Source: Diaporthe sp. PMI_573 (lineage: Eukaryota; Ascomycota; Sordariomycetes; Diaporthales; Diaporthaceae). From it: a DNA stretch of 64,000 nt. The stretch is taken from positions 124,001 through 188,000 of the forward strand of contig JAJTUP010000005.1 of assembly GCA_021399435.1 (NCBI GenBank), given 5' to 3'. The translations under genes and the position numbers were made by a program. The notes below the pieces were generated by a model. The model searched no databases. It saw nothing but the letters and a program-made list of their open reading frames with translations, and was not told the DNA's origin. Positions 43,193 to 53,929 of this stretch are shown one piece after another. Within the stretch, counting starts at the first letter, position 1, and each line of letters begins with the position of its first letter.

Positions 43193-45118
43193 GTTCTGCA
43201 AGCTTTCAGTCAGCAATCGCTTCGAAGACAGAACAAGAAGGGAATGAGCTACAGCAGAGAACGTTAGCAAACCATGCTAAGAATCAAGGACGCATAATTC
43301 AAGTGTCTGGTGGGTATCGAAAGGCCACTCGGCTTCCATGGGCCTCAATACTCGCAGTCAGAGTGCAGATGGGTGGATATGTTGGAGCCAATTGCTGAAC
43401 CCAGCATGTTGGAACAGAATTGGACCTTGAGTTGTGTCTGGGGAGAGACTGTGTCCCGATGGAGGATCAAGAGGAAGCAGGTGCAGGAGATGTAGGCACT
43501 TACATCGATCGTCTGTCGTCGTTGAAGAAAAGAAAAAAGATGGGAGATTTCGCAAGGCACTGCAACACCTTGGGGTGCGCAAGCCTTGATTAGCTCAGCA
43601 TGTTTCCGTTAGGTACAACGGTCGACTGTTTCTCCTGCCGTTGAGTGCAAGCACCTACCGTTGAGGACAAGCTCTAACAGTTAAAGGCAGGCTCCTGCCG
43701 TGTGATGCAGGCTCCTGCCATTCCATGCAGGCACCAAGTACCATGTGGGCTATGTCTACGCAGATTGTGTGCATCATATTATGTGAAATATCTACAGCTC
43801 TCTCCCATGTGCATCATGGCCACCATGCCCGTATCGAGATACGAATCTTGCCCGAGCTGGTCAAGTTGTGAATTGTGTGCCTCTTGGTGCGGAGACAAAG
43901 TTGGGTGTCTGTAGTCAGCGTTAACTTTAGGTACTCCTGGCCTTGAGCGGGACGAAATGGTTGAATTCTAGATGGCAACTGCAGTTTCCAGCTGGGTACT
44001 GTGCTTTTCAGAGGGTCCCCGTTGGTCTGACATCCACACTCCCGGTACATTGAACCATGGGCATCGACAGACGCACTCTTTTCGCAGCAGTGACTTGACG
44101 ACGGAAGATTTTCATAGATATTCTGATTCAATTTGTAGTTGCTACGTGTCGTCAACGTCCCTTGCGCACTGCCACATCGTGAATTTGACCATACTTTCGA
44201 GTTATTGGCCCCCGGGATTCAACGAGGCGCGGTGCACGTCTCGAGCAGTAGGCAGCGCCATTCCGTTATTTCAGAAACACAGATCTTGACACGCTTGGCC
44301 ATGCCTGCTGCCTGACCGTGAAACGGCGGCGAAGACTCCCCTGAGGTAAGGCCTGGCAGGTACCATCTTATCGGTCGTCTTATCGTACCACCACCACGAG
44401 GTCTTTCTTCAGCTGTGCTCCTTTTCGCCTCAGTCCTGCTAACTAAGAGCTTTGTTACGCTTGGCCACTCGGATAATTTTACAGGCAACACTTGCCTTCC
44501 TGCCGTGCAACCGTAGCGCCTGTTTTTCCATGGTTGCTCCCTGTCAAAGCATCAAGCTGTGTTTGAACGTAAAGAAAATCTAGAACCATGACGCAGGTTT
44601 TGTCGAGTCCAGGGAGACGACATCCAGAAGTGCGGAGGGCTTCACACCACCGGAACACTGCCTCGAAACACCGCATGACAATGCTATGGCGAGTCTCGAA
44701 ATAGCCACACCAATTTCATTCCCGATCAAAGAGTTCATTACTTTTTACAATCGCTCCCCATTCTCATTCTGGATGCAATCATGTATGCTTGTCATTGCCA
44801 ATGGCTGTCCTGATCCTGGTGCACCACGTGTAAGAAATGGTACGTGCTACTGAGTACGTGAGGCCAGGAGAGCGATTGTTCTGACGCTGGACGAGGCGGC
44901 TCGTATGGATGCACATGTGCACTATCCGTTGATGAGCTGCAAAGTCAGGACGGGATCTGGTTCAGCCCAGCTGCAGTAAGAAGAAGGGCTAGGTACAGCT
45001 GGCCTATCATGTATTCGCGAGGCTCTTCCTGGGACAGGCTGGCTTACAGCTGCGAAGAAGTTATGACTGTAAACATTACTATATATATGCCAATTTGAGC
45101 AAATGAAGCCATCCTATT
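43193..45118. other. No supported gene
   Basis: Frames under 115 codons on both strands. Near 43620-43735 are four diverged repeats around GCAGGCTCCTGCC, including short palindromes. The 250 bp before 45119 is the 5' flank of the tRNA gene. Confidence 0.4.
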
Positions 45119-45218
45119 GGTCGATTAGCTTAGTTGGATAGAGCGTCGTACTAATAATTCCTTGAATAAGGAAATATTTGTAATGCGAAGGTCGCGGGTT
45201 CGATCCCCTCATTGACCA
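45119..45218 (+). tRNA. tRNA-Ile (anticodon AAT) with a 26-nt intron
   Basis: Cloverleaf reads: acceptor GGTCGAT/ATTGACC (one G-T), D stem GCTT/GAGC, anticodon stem TCGTA/TGCGA with loop CTAATAA, anticodon AAT at 45153-45155, intron 45157-45182 directly after position 37 as in nuclear tRNAs, T arm GCGGG-TTCGATC-CCCTC, discriminator A at 45218. The T stem has one C-T mismatch (CCCTC instead of the expected CCCGC), so the copy may be weakened. Followed by a T run at 45220-45232 that would serve as a Pol III terminator. Confidence 0.85.
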
Positions 45219-45764
45219 ATTTATTTTTTCTCTTTCTCAAATCTTGACATAACTCTTAATGCTTTTGTAGCTTTCCCTACTTAATCTTTCCCTTGGCATA
45301 GGAGTACAAATCTCCTTACTCTTGGCCCTTATACCAGCTTATATATAAGTTTAAATACTTTTAGTTTTTATATAAAAGAATATTTATTATTTAGACTATT
45401 ACTAGTCTCTATTAGTATAGCTAGAAAGAAAGTACACCTATCTAAGTCATCTTTAACATGTTCTTCAAAGAACAAAGAGATTTATACCGACGAAAATGGA
45501 GGGCATACTGATAAACCTAGAGAGGCATATAAGTCGTTACAAGCCTAAGCGCTGGCCCGAATTACTTTCTTTCCTTCCTTCTAGCTTGCAAGCCGGCTAG
45601 CCTGCTAGCTCGTAAGCTCGCAAGCTTGCCAACTTACCGAGGGCATTACCTCGGCCATGAGTAGCCATATAGATACCAGCTGTCCTCTCTAGCTTTCTAG
45701 AAAGCAAGAGAGGCAAGTTATTCATTTATTAATCTACTAGATTGCCAGAATTGCTTTGCAGGTC
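45219..45764. repeat. AT-rich relic between tRNA and repeat copy B
   Basis: AT-rich, no open frame. Contains a run of GCTAG/GCAAGC/GCTCG-type short palindromic words near 45580-45640 and TA-rich words as in the other RIP-like blocks. Confidence 0.45.
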
Positions 45765-46270
45765 TGAAGGTTAGTGGATCGAATGGGTCAGGTAGCAGTA
45801 GGGTGCCTGGAGGCCTTGTTGGAATGCTTGAGAGTGGTTCGGACAACTTTGTATTGAATTCGAGTGGGCTTCTGTCAGCCCTCCTCACAGTCCCTCCGAC
45901 ATTGTCTCACCCGCGGGCACGCGTGGGTTGGCTCTGGTGCGCAGATAGGGAGGCCGGAAAATTCGGCCCTCAGACCCACTATCTTTGGCTTTAAATAACC
46001 AGCCAACCCTAACCCTGACAGTAACTAAACTAAATACAGATAAACTTCAGAAATCAGGCTATCTAATAAACTAAGTTACATGCTTTTTGGGTAAGAAATA
46101 AGGGTAATGCAGAGGTACGAAGTTAGGGTCTTAAAACAGCCCAAAAAATCGACTCACGGCCACCAAACTCATCTTTCGGCGCGCACGCCACTAGCACTAA
46201 GGTCTAGGGTAACTCCTTACGTGTAGTGCCCACGCCTACTAATAAGCGTTTCCGTTTAATAGTAATATTT
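45765..46270 (-). repeat. Dispersed repeat, copy B (less mutated)
   Basis: Inverted partner of 32.66-33.18 kb with the same landmarks in reverse order and more G/C at the variable sites. Includes a telomere-like AACCCTAACCCTGACAG near 46007. A 63-codon frame inside is not conserved in copy A. Ends near TTTCCGTTTAATAG at about 46265. Confidence 0.8.
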
Positions 46271-46734
46271 GTGTATGTTATGGCAAAGTATATCTTCCTG
46301 CGACTCTTCCGGGATACGCCGTACCTACATAGCCGTGGAACTGTGGCTCAATTGATGATCTCGTATTCCCTTGCTTGGCAGGGGCCTGGGCGCACCTGTT
46401 GGAATTAGCGACAACGCTAACAGGGGCTGCGACAAGGGGGCTCATCAGGGGGCACCGTACTCACTGACCAACCGCTGGATGGCACTCTAGGGGTGAATCT
46501 GGCGGCAGGCCAAGCGTCCGCGGAGACAAACAATCCATGGCCCACGAAATCTAGTCATCAGGCGTCTAATAATCAAGCTCACCTGCCCAGAGCACCAGTT
46601 CGATTACCCTTCATATTATGGCTGTGCCTCCACTATAGTCATTGCTCAGATTTGCTTCGGCGTATAGTTCATTACCGCTGGCCGCGCGCTTTTCAACAGC
46701 CGGCTGCTCACCGAATCACAGCCCAGCTGTAGAC
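46271..46734. other. Promoter-side flank of the glycosyltransferase gene
   Basis: No gene seen. A plus-strand frame extends the glycosyltransferase upstream of 46735 to 46642, but the ATG at 46735 opens the membrane anchor at the usual distance. Confidence 0.4.
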
Positions 46735-47661
46735 ATGGCGAGGCTTCAGTTACATAGCAGGCCGGTGACGGTTTGTTTTGTGCTCTTTGTTCTTGCCATC
46801 CTTCTTCGACAGTTCTGGGACAATCCGCTCCTCGCATCGCCGTCAAACGGAATCACGAAGGGTATCAAGCAGGACGAAGATTACATCCCTCAGCAAATAT
46901 GGCAGATCTTCTTCCCACCAGCAAGTGGCGACACCCATGATCAGCTGCGATACATCTCGGAATGGACTAAGAGCGCCCCTGATTTCGCATATACCCTCGT
47001 CGGGCCCGAGCTGGGAGATGCCCTTGTTCAGAATAACTTCGACGCTGAGATCCTCGACATATATCGCCTCCTCCGCAACCCGGCTATGAAGTCCGACCTC
47101 CTGCGCTACCTTCTCCTCTGGGCTAAAGGCGGCTACTACAGCGACCTGGACACGAAGCCAGTCAAGCCGCTGAAAGACTGGCTGCCTGCGAGATTGCGAT
47201 CGAGAATCCACCTGATCATTGCCCCTGAGCACGACGATGGCGTAAACGCCCATGGGAAGTGGGCTCACCCCGTCCAGTTCTGCCAGTGGACCATCGCAGC
47301 CGCCCCTGGGCATCCTGCGCTGCAGAGAATGATTCAAAGAGCTATCGCAGGACTCAGAGACCTCTCAGCAGCGCAGGGGGTTGGAATCGACCACCTGAGC
47401 CCTTCTAACGGCCAGGTGTGGAATGCCACGGGTCCTCCAGCCTGGACGGAGGTAATTTTTGAGACTATCAAAGAGGCTGCGCCCGAAATCAAGACGTACC
47501 ATGACCTCTCTCGGTTGGCTGAGCCGAAAGTCTTTGGCGATATTTTGTTACTGCCACTGGACGCCTTCATGACCCTCTCCGCCGAGATGCGAGTGTTGGA
47601 AAGAGCGGGTGAGCATCAATTGGTGCACCATGACTTTGCAGGCGCCTGGAAAACCTCATAG
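46735..47661 (+). CDS. GT32-type (OCH1-like) glycosyltransferase
   Basis: Intronless, 308 aa. A type II layout is visible: 11 residues, then a hydrophobic anchor (VTVCFVLFVLAILL, about 11-24), a stem, and a catalytic domain. IPQQIWQIFF (51-60) is the family start; MKSDLLRYLLLWAKGGYYSDLD (119-139) carries the DLD (DxD) metal/sugar-nucleotide motif; HPVQFCQWTIAAAPGHPAL and TGPPAWTEVIF follow, as in OCH1/initiation-specific mannosyltransferase relatives; an H-H-D segment ends the protein. Expected place: Golgi, using GDP-mannose or a similar donor (family knowledge). It lies 465 bp beyond repeat copy B and is intact, with GC content like core genes. Confidence 0.85.
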   Translation: MARLQLHSRPVTVCFVLFVLAILLRQFWDNPLLASPSNGITKGIKQDEDYIPQQIWQIFFPPASGDTHDQLRYISEWTKSAPDFAYTLVGPELGDALVQNNFDAEILDIYRLLRNPAMKSDLLRYLLLWAKGGYYSDLDTKPVKPLKDWLPARLRSRIHLIIAPEHDDGVNAHGKWAHPVQFCQWTIAAAPGHPALQRMIQRAIAGLRDLSAAQGVGIDHLSPSNGQVWNATGPPAWTEVIFETIKEAAPEIKTYHDLSRLAEPKVFGDILLLPLDAFMTLSAEMRVLERAGEHQLVHHDFAGAWKTS

Positions 47662-48958
47662 GCCGGGCATGGAAGCTTCACCTCACAGAGAGAGGCTGTC
47701 CTCGACGCTGTTAATCAGGAAGAATTTTGGCATGCTTAATCTTGAGTAATCGAGTCCTCTTCGCTGCTTATCTGACGACGGATATGGGCGGCTCATCGAC
47801 CAATTTAATCTTGAGGTTCAGTCTAAGCTCGAGTTGCGCGGTGGGAGCAAACTGATTCAGGACAGGCAGCCTTGTGGTAACAGCGTCTCAGAATGAAAGG
47901 CTCAAAATGTCGAGTGGGTTGTGATTACGTTGAATGCAAGAGGAAGCCGACTAGCGGGACAAATGGACCAGGTCGCGCCAACATAGCATGGAGTTCTACC
48001 GAGACGATGTAGCTGCTGGCCATGAGATGCCTTTCCCCGACTTAGACGACGCCGGCTTAAAAGCCAGCTATATATTCTACTTCCAGCCATTCTCTCATAG
48101 GTCTCGCGAAGAAGATCCGCCCTTGTTCTAAGGCATCTATCATCTTGCCTTCGAGACTATAGTATCTAGACCTAAAGGATTTAAGCCAGCTAATTCATTA
48201 TACAACGCGTTTTAATGTTCGCGGCGCAACTTACCTTCGCGGTAGCTGTGGAATTGGGCCCCTACTAATATTGCTTTAATTCTCTTTTTTATCTTTCCTC
48301 TGTTCCAACTCTCCCGGTACCCTGTCTACAAATTCTAACTATTCCTTCACTAGAATGTCTGCCTCTAGAACTACCAATAATATCCTCCTAGGTAGTGTCT
48401 CGAGTATCACATAAATCAGGTTTACCCTAAGGCACCTACTTCTATCCACCTTTCTAAACCGATATGTTTTTATCTACACCACCTATTAGTTATATTTACT
48501 TAGCTTACTACAAACTATATATAATTCTATATAAATACTATAAGTATTACTATAGCAGATTACTTAGGGTGATATAGTAGGTTCGAGTCTGCTAGTTTGA
48601 CTCGGCCATTTAAATATAGCTAAACAAGACAATAGTAGAACGTAAAATATAAATAACCAGGCACGAGCCTCTTTAAGCCACTAACTGCAAACATTATTAC
48701 CTTAATATCAGGTATATTTCAGGGCTACATAATATCTATATTGTTACCTAAATGGCCGTCGCCATCAGTTATAAGATTGTATTCCCAGATGGCTATAGCT
48801 TTGTTGTTAATAGCTCTACTACGGACAAATATAGTATTAAAGATATAGTTACTGCTTATAAGCCCTGTCCCCGGCGTGTATGCCACGCTAGCATATATCC
48901 GAGTTTAAGCATTTCCGTTTAACAGCCTTACCCGGCTACCTACACTGGCATATCCATC
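47662..48958. other. Mostly AT-rich region, no gene
   Basis: The first 450 bp is ordinary sequence without a supported frame; from about 48120 on it is AT-rich with no open frame over 40 codons, like the other RIP-like blocks. A third, short end of the dispersed repeat lies at its right edge. Confidence 0.45.
48876..48930 (-). repeat. Third, truncated copy of the dispersed repeat end
   Basis: Resembles the outer end of copy B: CGGCGTGTATGCCACGCTAG followed by TTTAAGCATTTCCGTTTAAC, against CGGCGCGCACGCCACTAGCA and ATAAGCGTTTCCGTTTAAT in copy B, with the part between missing. It ends about 30 bp before the NLR-like fragment. Confidence 0.45.
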
Positions 48959-49282
48959 ATGGGGGTCCATGATCCGGATGTCGACACCACGCCTCTGTGG
49001 GAGGAAGCCTGGGAGAAATTTGAGGCGGCGAGCCCGAAGGCTCTGCCTAAATATCTCAAGCCCAGGGACACCCCAAAACTAGTCACCAACTACTTTTGCG
49101 ATCAGAAGAGGCAGGCTGTTCGAAAGTCGGTGCGATTTGGAACGGTACTCGAGCGAGCCGAGCGACTGGAATTGATAGTTGGAATCGGAGATATTGCTAT
49201 GAAGACTGCCCCAGAGAGCATAGGTCTGGTCTGGGCGGGATCCGGCCTCGTCTTCAAAGTAGAGCCACCTCCGCGACACTAG
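48959..49282 (+). pseudogene. N-terminal fragment of a STAND/NACHT (NLR-like) protein
   Basis: 107-codon frame from the ATG at 48959. The start PLWEEAWEKFEAASP, then FGTVLERAERLELIVGIGDIA and APESIGLVWAG, match the N-terminal module that precedes NACHT or NB-ARC domains in many fungal NLR-like proteins (family known to me by pattern, not by a search). After LVF the usual helix continues for hundreds of residues, but here the frame changes composition and stops at 49280. No P-loop or repeats follow before the AT-rich block at 49.8 kb. Probably a truncated relic; a short stand-alone protein cannot be excluded. Confidence 0.5.
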
Positions 49283-49849
49283 ATGACCGAGGTACAGTCA
49301 GCGGTGGTGCCTACCACCCCAGCTGGAGCAATCGAGTCCTAAGCAGGCCTCGTTGTCATTTCAGACGACTAGACGGGCTGACGGACTACCTTTGGCTTCC
49401 ACCTCAGGCAGACCGTCAATACCGGTCACCTGACGGAGTAGAACATTGGTTCTGCGATGGAGGATGTAACCATCCCGGCCGGTGAGCAGTGGAAATATGG
49501 GGCTCTTGATAGGGATGGCGATTCTCTTGGGAAGCATCAGTTATCGCAATTTACGATTAGCGGTTCAATAGCATCACGGAGTATGTTCCTGTTATAGCCC
49601 CTCACATACTTGTTATTTCTCATGGCCGTTGGAAAAACGACCCTGCAGTATTGCCTCCACAGCCGCCGTGCCCTGTAGATCCCTCTCTGCTCCCTTCCCA
49701 TTCTGCACAGTTCTCATAAGTTTTGAGTTGCCCTGGAACATTGAATTGTATATTTGTATTCGCCCAGCAATGAGCTGGATCTCTTTGGACGATTCGCATA
49801 GCTATTTAATATCTTTCTAATCTTTTCAGAAAGATGTAAGTATCTAATA
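49283..49849. other. No supported gene
   Basis: A second frame overlapping the NLR-like fragment reaches 49485 but has no motif. Sequence becomes AT-rich to the right. Confidence 0.4.
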
Positions 49850-50140
49850 ATAAAGTAACATATTCACAGTAGTAGAAGCTTTATAATCTTAAAGTATTAG
49901 TATTTTACTGAGACGGTTTTCACTACTGCTAGCAAATGTAAATCACTCGGCCAAAAGACCAGAATTAACAACCGAAGTTGTTTATTCCATAGCAGTATAT
50001 AGGCTCCGTACCGTCACATTTACTATGTTTACTTAATTTGATTTCAATGTTAATGTCATTGCTATAGGTAAGTAGATTGTATAATCTAAACAATACCCCC
50101 TCCCCCTAGTAGCTAGCTCTTCTGGCCGTTCTTGTAGGCA
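49850..50140 (-). repeat. AT-rich dispersed repeat fragment (partner of 17.2-17.56 kb, inverted)
   Basis: Contains CTCGGCCAAAAGACCAGAATT and GCAGTATATA in the order expected from the reverse complement of the 17.3-kb block, then a C-rich run (ACCCCCTCCCCCT near 50095). Old, with many differences and no coding content. Confidence 0.55.
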
Positions 50141-50463
50141 GTAGGTGAAGAGATTATTCGTATGAGGATTATTTTATATAAGGTTAAGCATAGATGCCAA
50201 GGCCGCATAGCAGACATCAGAGTGAAGCTTAGCTATTGATCTCTACTACTATGCTATAAACCATGGAAATAATACCCTCTATACAGCCATTCTTTCACAT
50301 CGCTTTGAGCTTCCTTTGAGCTTCTAGATTTTTCACTAGTCCTGGGCTGTCCAAGTATTTTCTGCATGAACCATTTCAGAAATTGATCACGACCAAGGGA
50401 CTAAATATATATTCTATCCATACCATGTTCTGAATTTCTCTATCCCTGATGTTCCTCTATCAT
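50141..50463. other. 3' flank, no gene
   Basis: AT-leaning sequence downstream of the minus-strand membrane-protein gene. Nothing recognisable. Confidence 0.4.
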
Positions 50464-52398
50464 TCATTCATGATTAGAGCCTCCTCGTATTTTGATGTAA
50501 CCACCCTCCTCTATCGTGCCGCACGGAAGGTGTTCCATGTATAAATCATGGATACCGTCTTCTGAGACGAGCTTATGCCTGTAGATCCACTTGCAAGCAG
50601 GGCAGTAACCTTTGGAGGAGAAGCGACACGCAGAGCTCTCCCTGAGAGGCTTCTCTCCATCTTCCCCGGGCTGCACAACCTGAGTCTCCTGAGCCATGGC
50701 CTTGAGTAGCTGCGCCATTCCAACCAGTCCCTCGGGCGGGATGATGACCTTCAAAGACATACAAGCCAAGACGGCGCTCAGGACAAGCTGCGCGCCAACG
50801 GCCGTCAGCAGAATCAGTGCTGCATAGTCCCAGTGGTCAACCTTGACGTGCGACCCTCTGACGGGCGGGTACCCCGAAATGGTCACCTCGTTGTTGGAGT
50901 CAGCAGCCGCCGCGATGACACCAATCGCAAACCGCGCCATCCTCATCTCCACAATGTCCGCGTCGCCCTCAGCCGCGAGCCCGAACGCAGTTTCGGCCGG
51001 GTAGCTCTGATACTGCGAGCGTGAGTCGTCGACGAAGGACAGCACGGCGTAGCCCTGCAGCGCGATTCCCTGCGCCGCGAGGAGTCGGACGGGGTCCGAG
51101 ACGTGGTGTGCTGGCTGCGTGGCGTTGGTGACGGGCCCGACTGTGACGTTGCAGTTGTAGTACCACGAAGTCTTCGGGGCAGATTCAAATGCTGTCACGA
51201 CACCACAGCCGGCGCCGCAGCTCATGGACGTGTTGGTCATGTAGGTCGTCTGGTTCACGCCTCCCGCAAAAGGGATCTGGATCGTCCGATTCCCGCCATT
51301 CCCGACATCGACGGTAATGTTTGTGCTTGCGCCGTCCCCACCGGCTAGGACCTGTTGGCGGGTGCATGTGCCGCTGCTGGTTATCCTACGGTCCGTAGCG
51401 ACAATAGTTGGTTGGAAGTCGGCGTCGGCGGGGAGGTCTGCTGGTGCAGTATTCTTTTCTCGAAAGACATATTGGCACTGTTGCGCATCGCAGAATATGC
51501 GAGGATCTGATGATACCCGAAGATCGCCCTTTGAGGGAGCGACACCAGGAACATCATCCGTATACATGATGGACATGGTGCCGTAACTGAATATTTCACA
51601 AGTCAGTGCCAATTCAACGCTAGCCAGCATCCAGAATTTGTCTTACCTGTTTGCGGTGTATTCCTGGGCGCCCGCACTGGAATAGTTTTCGCCTGCCACG
51701 ACAGTGCTGAAGGTCCGGATCCCGCTCATGTCCGGCACGATCACTGTCCCTGGAGTCACCACCAAAGCCAACTTGCTCGCATCCTCGACCGAGTAACATA
51801 ATCCGAGGGTAGCGAGGCCAATTTGAGACGCCTAGGATAGACCGTTAGTGACCAAGCTGCCGTTCCATGCGAAGAGCATGAACTTACAACAGCCAAGAGG
51901 AACCACAATAGTGCGGCAGTGTAAATTGTGGACCGTTTTGATCTGATGGCAAGTATGAGAACAGAAATAATCCCATTTGCCTGCAAGATGAGCTCAACCT
52001 AGATAAACATGTGAGTGTCAGCAACGTCTAACCTGGGGTACCCAGTCTTTACTTACAGTGCGCCTGGGTCTGAAGCGGAGACTGAGGAACCACCACCGCG
52101 CATCACGTATTGTCCTGTCGACAAAACCGCTGACAGATAAACTGAGAAGGATTGAAAAGGCTGTGATTAGTGTATTGTATTCCTTTTTTGTCTGCTTTCC
52201 CATGATCGGTACGGCGTGCGAGTAAACGTAGAGCGTAGAATAAATCGCGACGCTTAGTGCCACGGTGATGAGCCATCCGAAAAGGAGGCGGAGCATGTAT
52301 GTTCTCCTGTATGCCTTGGTAGCTGGGCAGCCGCGTAAGTCGGCACGGCTGCATGTGCTCAGTGAGCCTTGCAGGCTGGCGGCCGTGGACGACTGCAT
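50464..52398 (-). CDS. Multi-pass membrane protein with large glycosylated ectodomain
   Basis: Four exons, 52057-52398, 51888-51998, 51647-51831 and 50464-51586, with introns of 58, 56 and 60 nt, give 586 aa with consistent phases. The ATG at 52398 is the first in frame; a non-ATG open extension reaches 52536. Hydrophobic spans: about 37-58 and 76-92 in exon 1, 118-150 in exon 2, and a last span near 470-495 (YAALILLTAVGAQLVLSAVLAC). Between them lies about 300 residues with Cys residues and many NxT/S sites (NITV, NRTI, NQTT, NCNV, NATQ), so it faces outside. The cytoplasmic end has CRFSSKGYCPAC. An unnamed but common fungal layout; function unknown. Confidence 0.75.
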
Positions 52399-53441
52399 CC
52401 TCACGCGTGTTGCTGTGGCTCGAAAGAAGAGCGGAACGCAGAGCCGGGCAGAGAGCCTCCATCGCCTCGTATTGGGTCGGGCCCAGCAGGCCTTAAGAAA
52501 AGCACAGTCTAAGTCTGTGCCCAAGGTTGACTGCACTCCATTTTCGTAAACGAGCGAGTCAAGCGGCCAATGGGGAACACCGTTGCTTCGGCTGATCCCG
52601 TACTACTCACTCGGCAAGCCTTTTTTGGTGAAATAGGGGGATCGCCAAGACCGTTATCCCGGCTGTGCTGCCCTTTAATTGGGAGCAGCTGTCCGCCGTT
52701 GCAATGCTGATTGGTCGATCTCAACCCTAAATCCTAGGCCGTGGCCGACTGTTTTTAGCAAACCAATGCCGAGACGGGGACAGGTATCAAGATTTTATCG
52801 ACGGCCATAGACTGCGTAGAAAGCGTCTTGCTCGGTGTGCACTTGCGCGAAGCAATAAGGGTATCAATAACCTTAAATGCATTGTGGGCTTGCCCAACAG
52901 CTGGAACCGGGAATCCCGTGATCCCGATCTTGTCCCGGTCTTTGAAATTCCGCAGGGAAAGGTGTATGATAGGCTAGTCAAGAGGCTCGAGCCAAACATC
53001 CTAATTCATGGCTTGGTATAGCTGCAATTGCGGCGATGATCTTAGGGCAGAAGCGTTTGGCGAGGAGCTGATCGGCACCTGGGCAGTCTAACCGCCTTCC
53101 GAAACGATTGCTCTGACCCCCTGATTTTCTTTGTCGAAAACATATTGTGCCACATAGTAATCCCACGTATTATTAAAATTATTTCATATCTCGCAATAAC
53201 AGGAGCTTCTCAGTGCTCTCTGCGGAACGAGAATAGTTTTTGAGTTCCAGCCCGCTGCAATCCGAACAACAATGGTGTTTTAGAGAGACTGAGGAGCTGA
53301 CCCCGAGGTCACAACTCACGGATGACTATCCTTCATAAATGCCAGCATTACACGACAGCCGAGCACCACCCAAGCAAATGATCCCTATCTTACTTGGAAT
53401 AAGGATGTCTGTGGTTGGAGCTGTGTGCTAGCTTGGACAGC
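52399..53441. other. Intergenic, no gene seen
   Basis: Upstream of the membrane-protein gene. Minus-strand frames under 75 codons without motif. The right edge abuts the foldback element. Confidence 0.4.
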
Positions 53442-53922
53442 CAACGTCCGCCCACCCATGGTTTTCCGTCCGCCCACCCGGCTTTTACTGTCCGCCCGCA
53501 GCACAAAAAGACAGACTCTGGCCCTCTAGCCCTCTGGCTTTAATTTAGCCCTCTAGCCTTTAACTAAAGTACTCTTTAGATCTTCAGCCCTTTAGCCCTC
53601 TAGCCCTCTAGCTTTAATTTAGCCCTCTGGCCCTTTGTCTCTCTAGCTATAATATTCTTTAGCCAGAGAGCTAAAAGGCTAGAGGGCTAGAGGGCTAAAT
53701 TAAAGCCAGAGGGCTAGAGGGCTAAAGGGCCAGAAAGTACTGTAGCCAAAAGGCCAAAGGGCTAGAGGGCCAAAGGGCCAAAGTAGCTTAAAGTATATAG
53801 GCTTTTTTGGTCTTGGCAGGGTACCTTTTTTCTAGTAGTGTGTGCAACCAAATTTTTGTCCTGGGTGGGCGGACAGTAAAAGCTGGGTGGGCGGACGGAA
53901 AACCATGGGTGGGCGGACGTTG
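53442..53922. mobile_element. Foldback/MITE-like element, 481 bp, 56-bp terminal inverted repeats
   Basis: Termini 53442-53497 and 53867-53922 are inverted repeats with one mismatch in 56: CAACGTCCGCCCACCCATGG, then TTTTCCGTCCGCCCACCC, then G/A-GCTTTTACTGTCCGCCC. Each contains the word GTCCGCCC three times. The interior is itself a long inverted repeat: the left half repeats AGCCCTCTAGCCCTCTGGC and TTTAATTT, the right half is its reverse complement, meeting near 53640-53660, so one strand could fold into a single hairpin. No open frame for a transposase, so non-autonomous. No clear target-site duplication. It cuts a rhodopsin-domain pseudogene. Confidence 0.8.
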
Positions 53923-53929
53923 ATGAATC

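Noticed and set aside
42776..43270. Longer version of the minus-strand frame starting at 43270
   Set aside because: The first codon is not ATG; splice signals put the start at 43192.
33485..45218. Starship-type giant element between the inverted repeats
   Set aside because: No tyrosine-recombinase captain, no transposase and no target-site duplication seen in the interval.
46007..46023. Internal telomere repeat
   Set aside because: Only two CCCTAA-like units inside a dispersed repeat.
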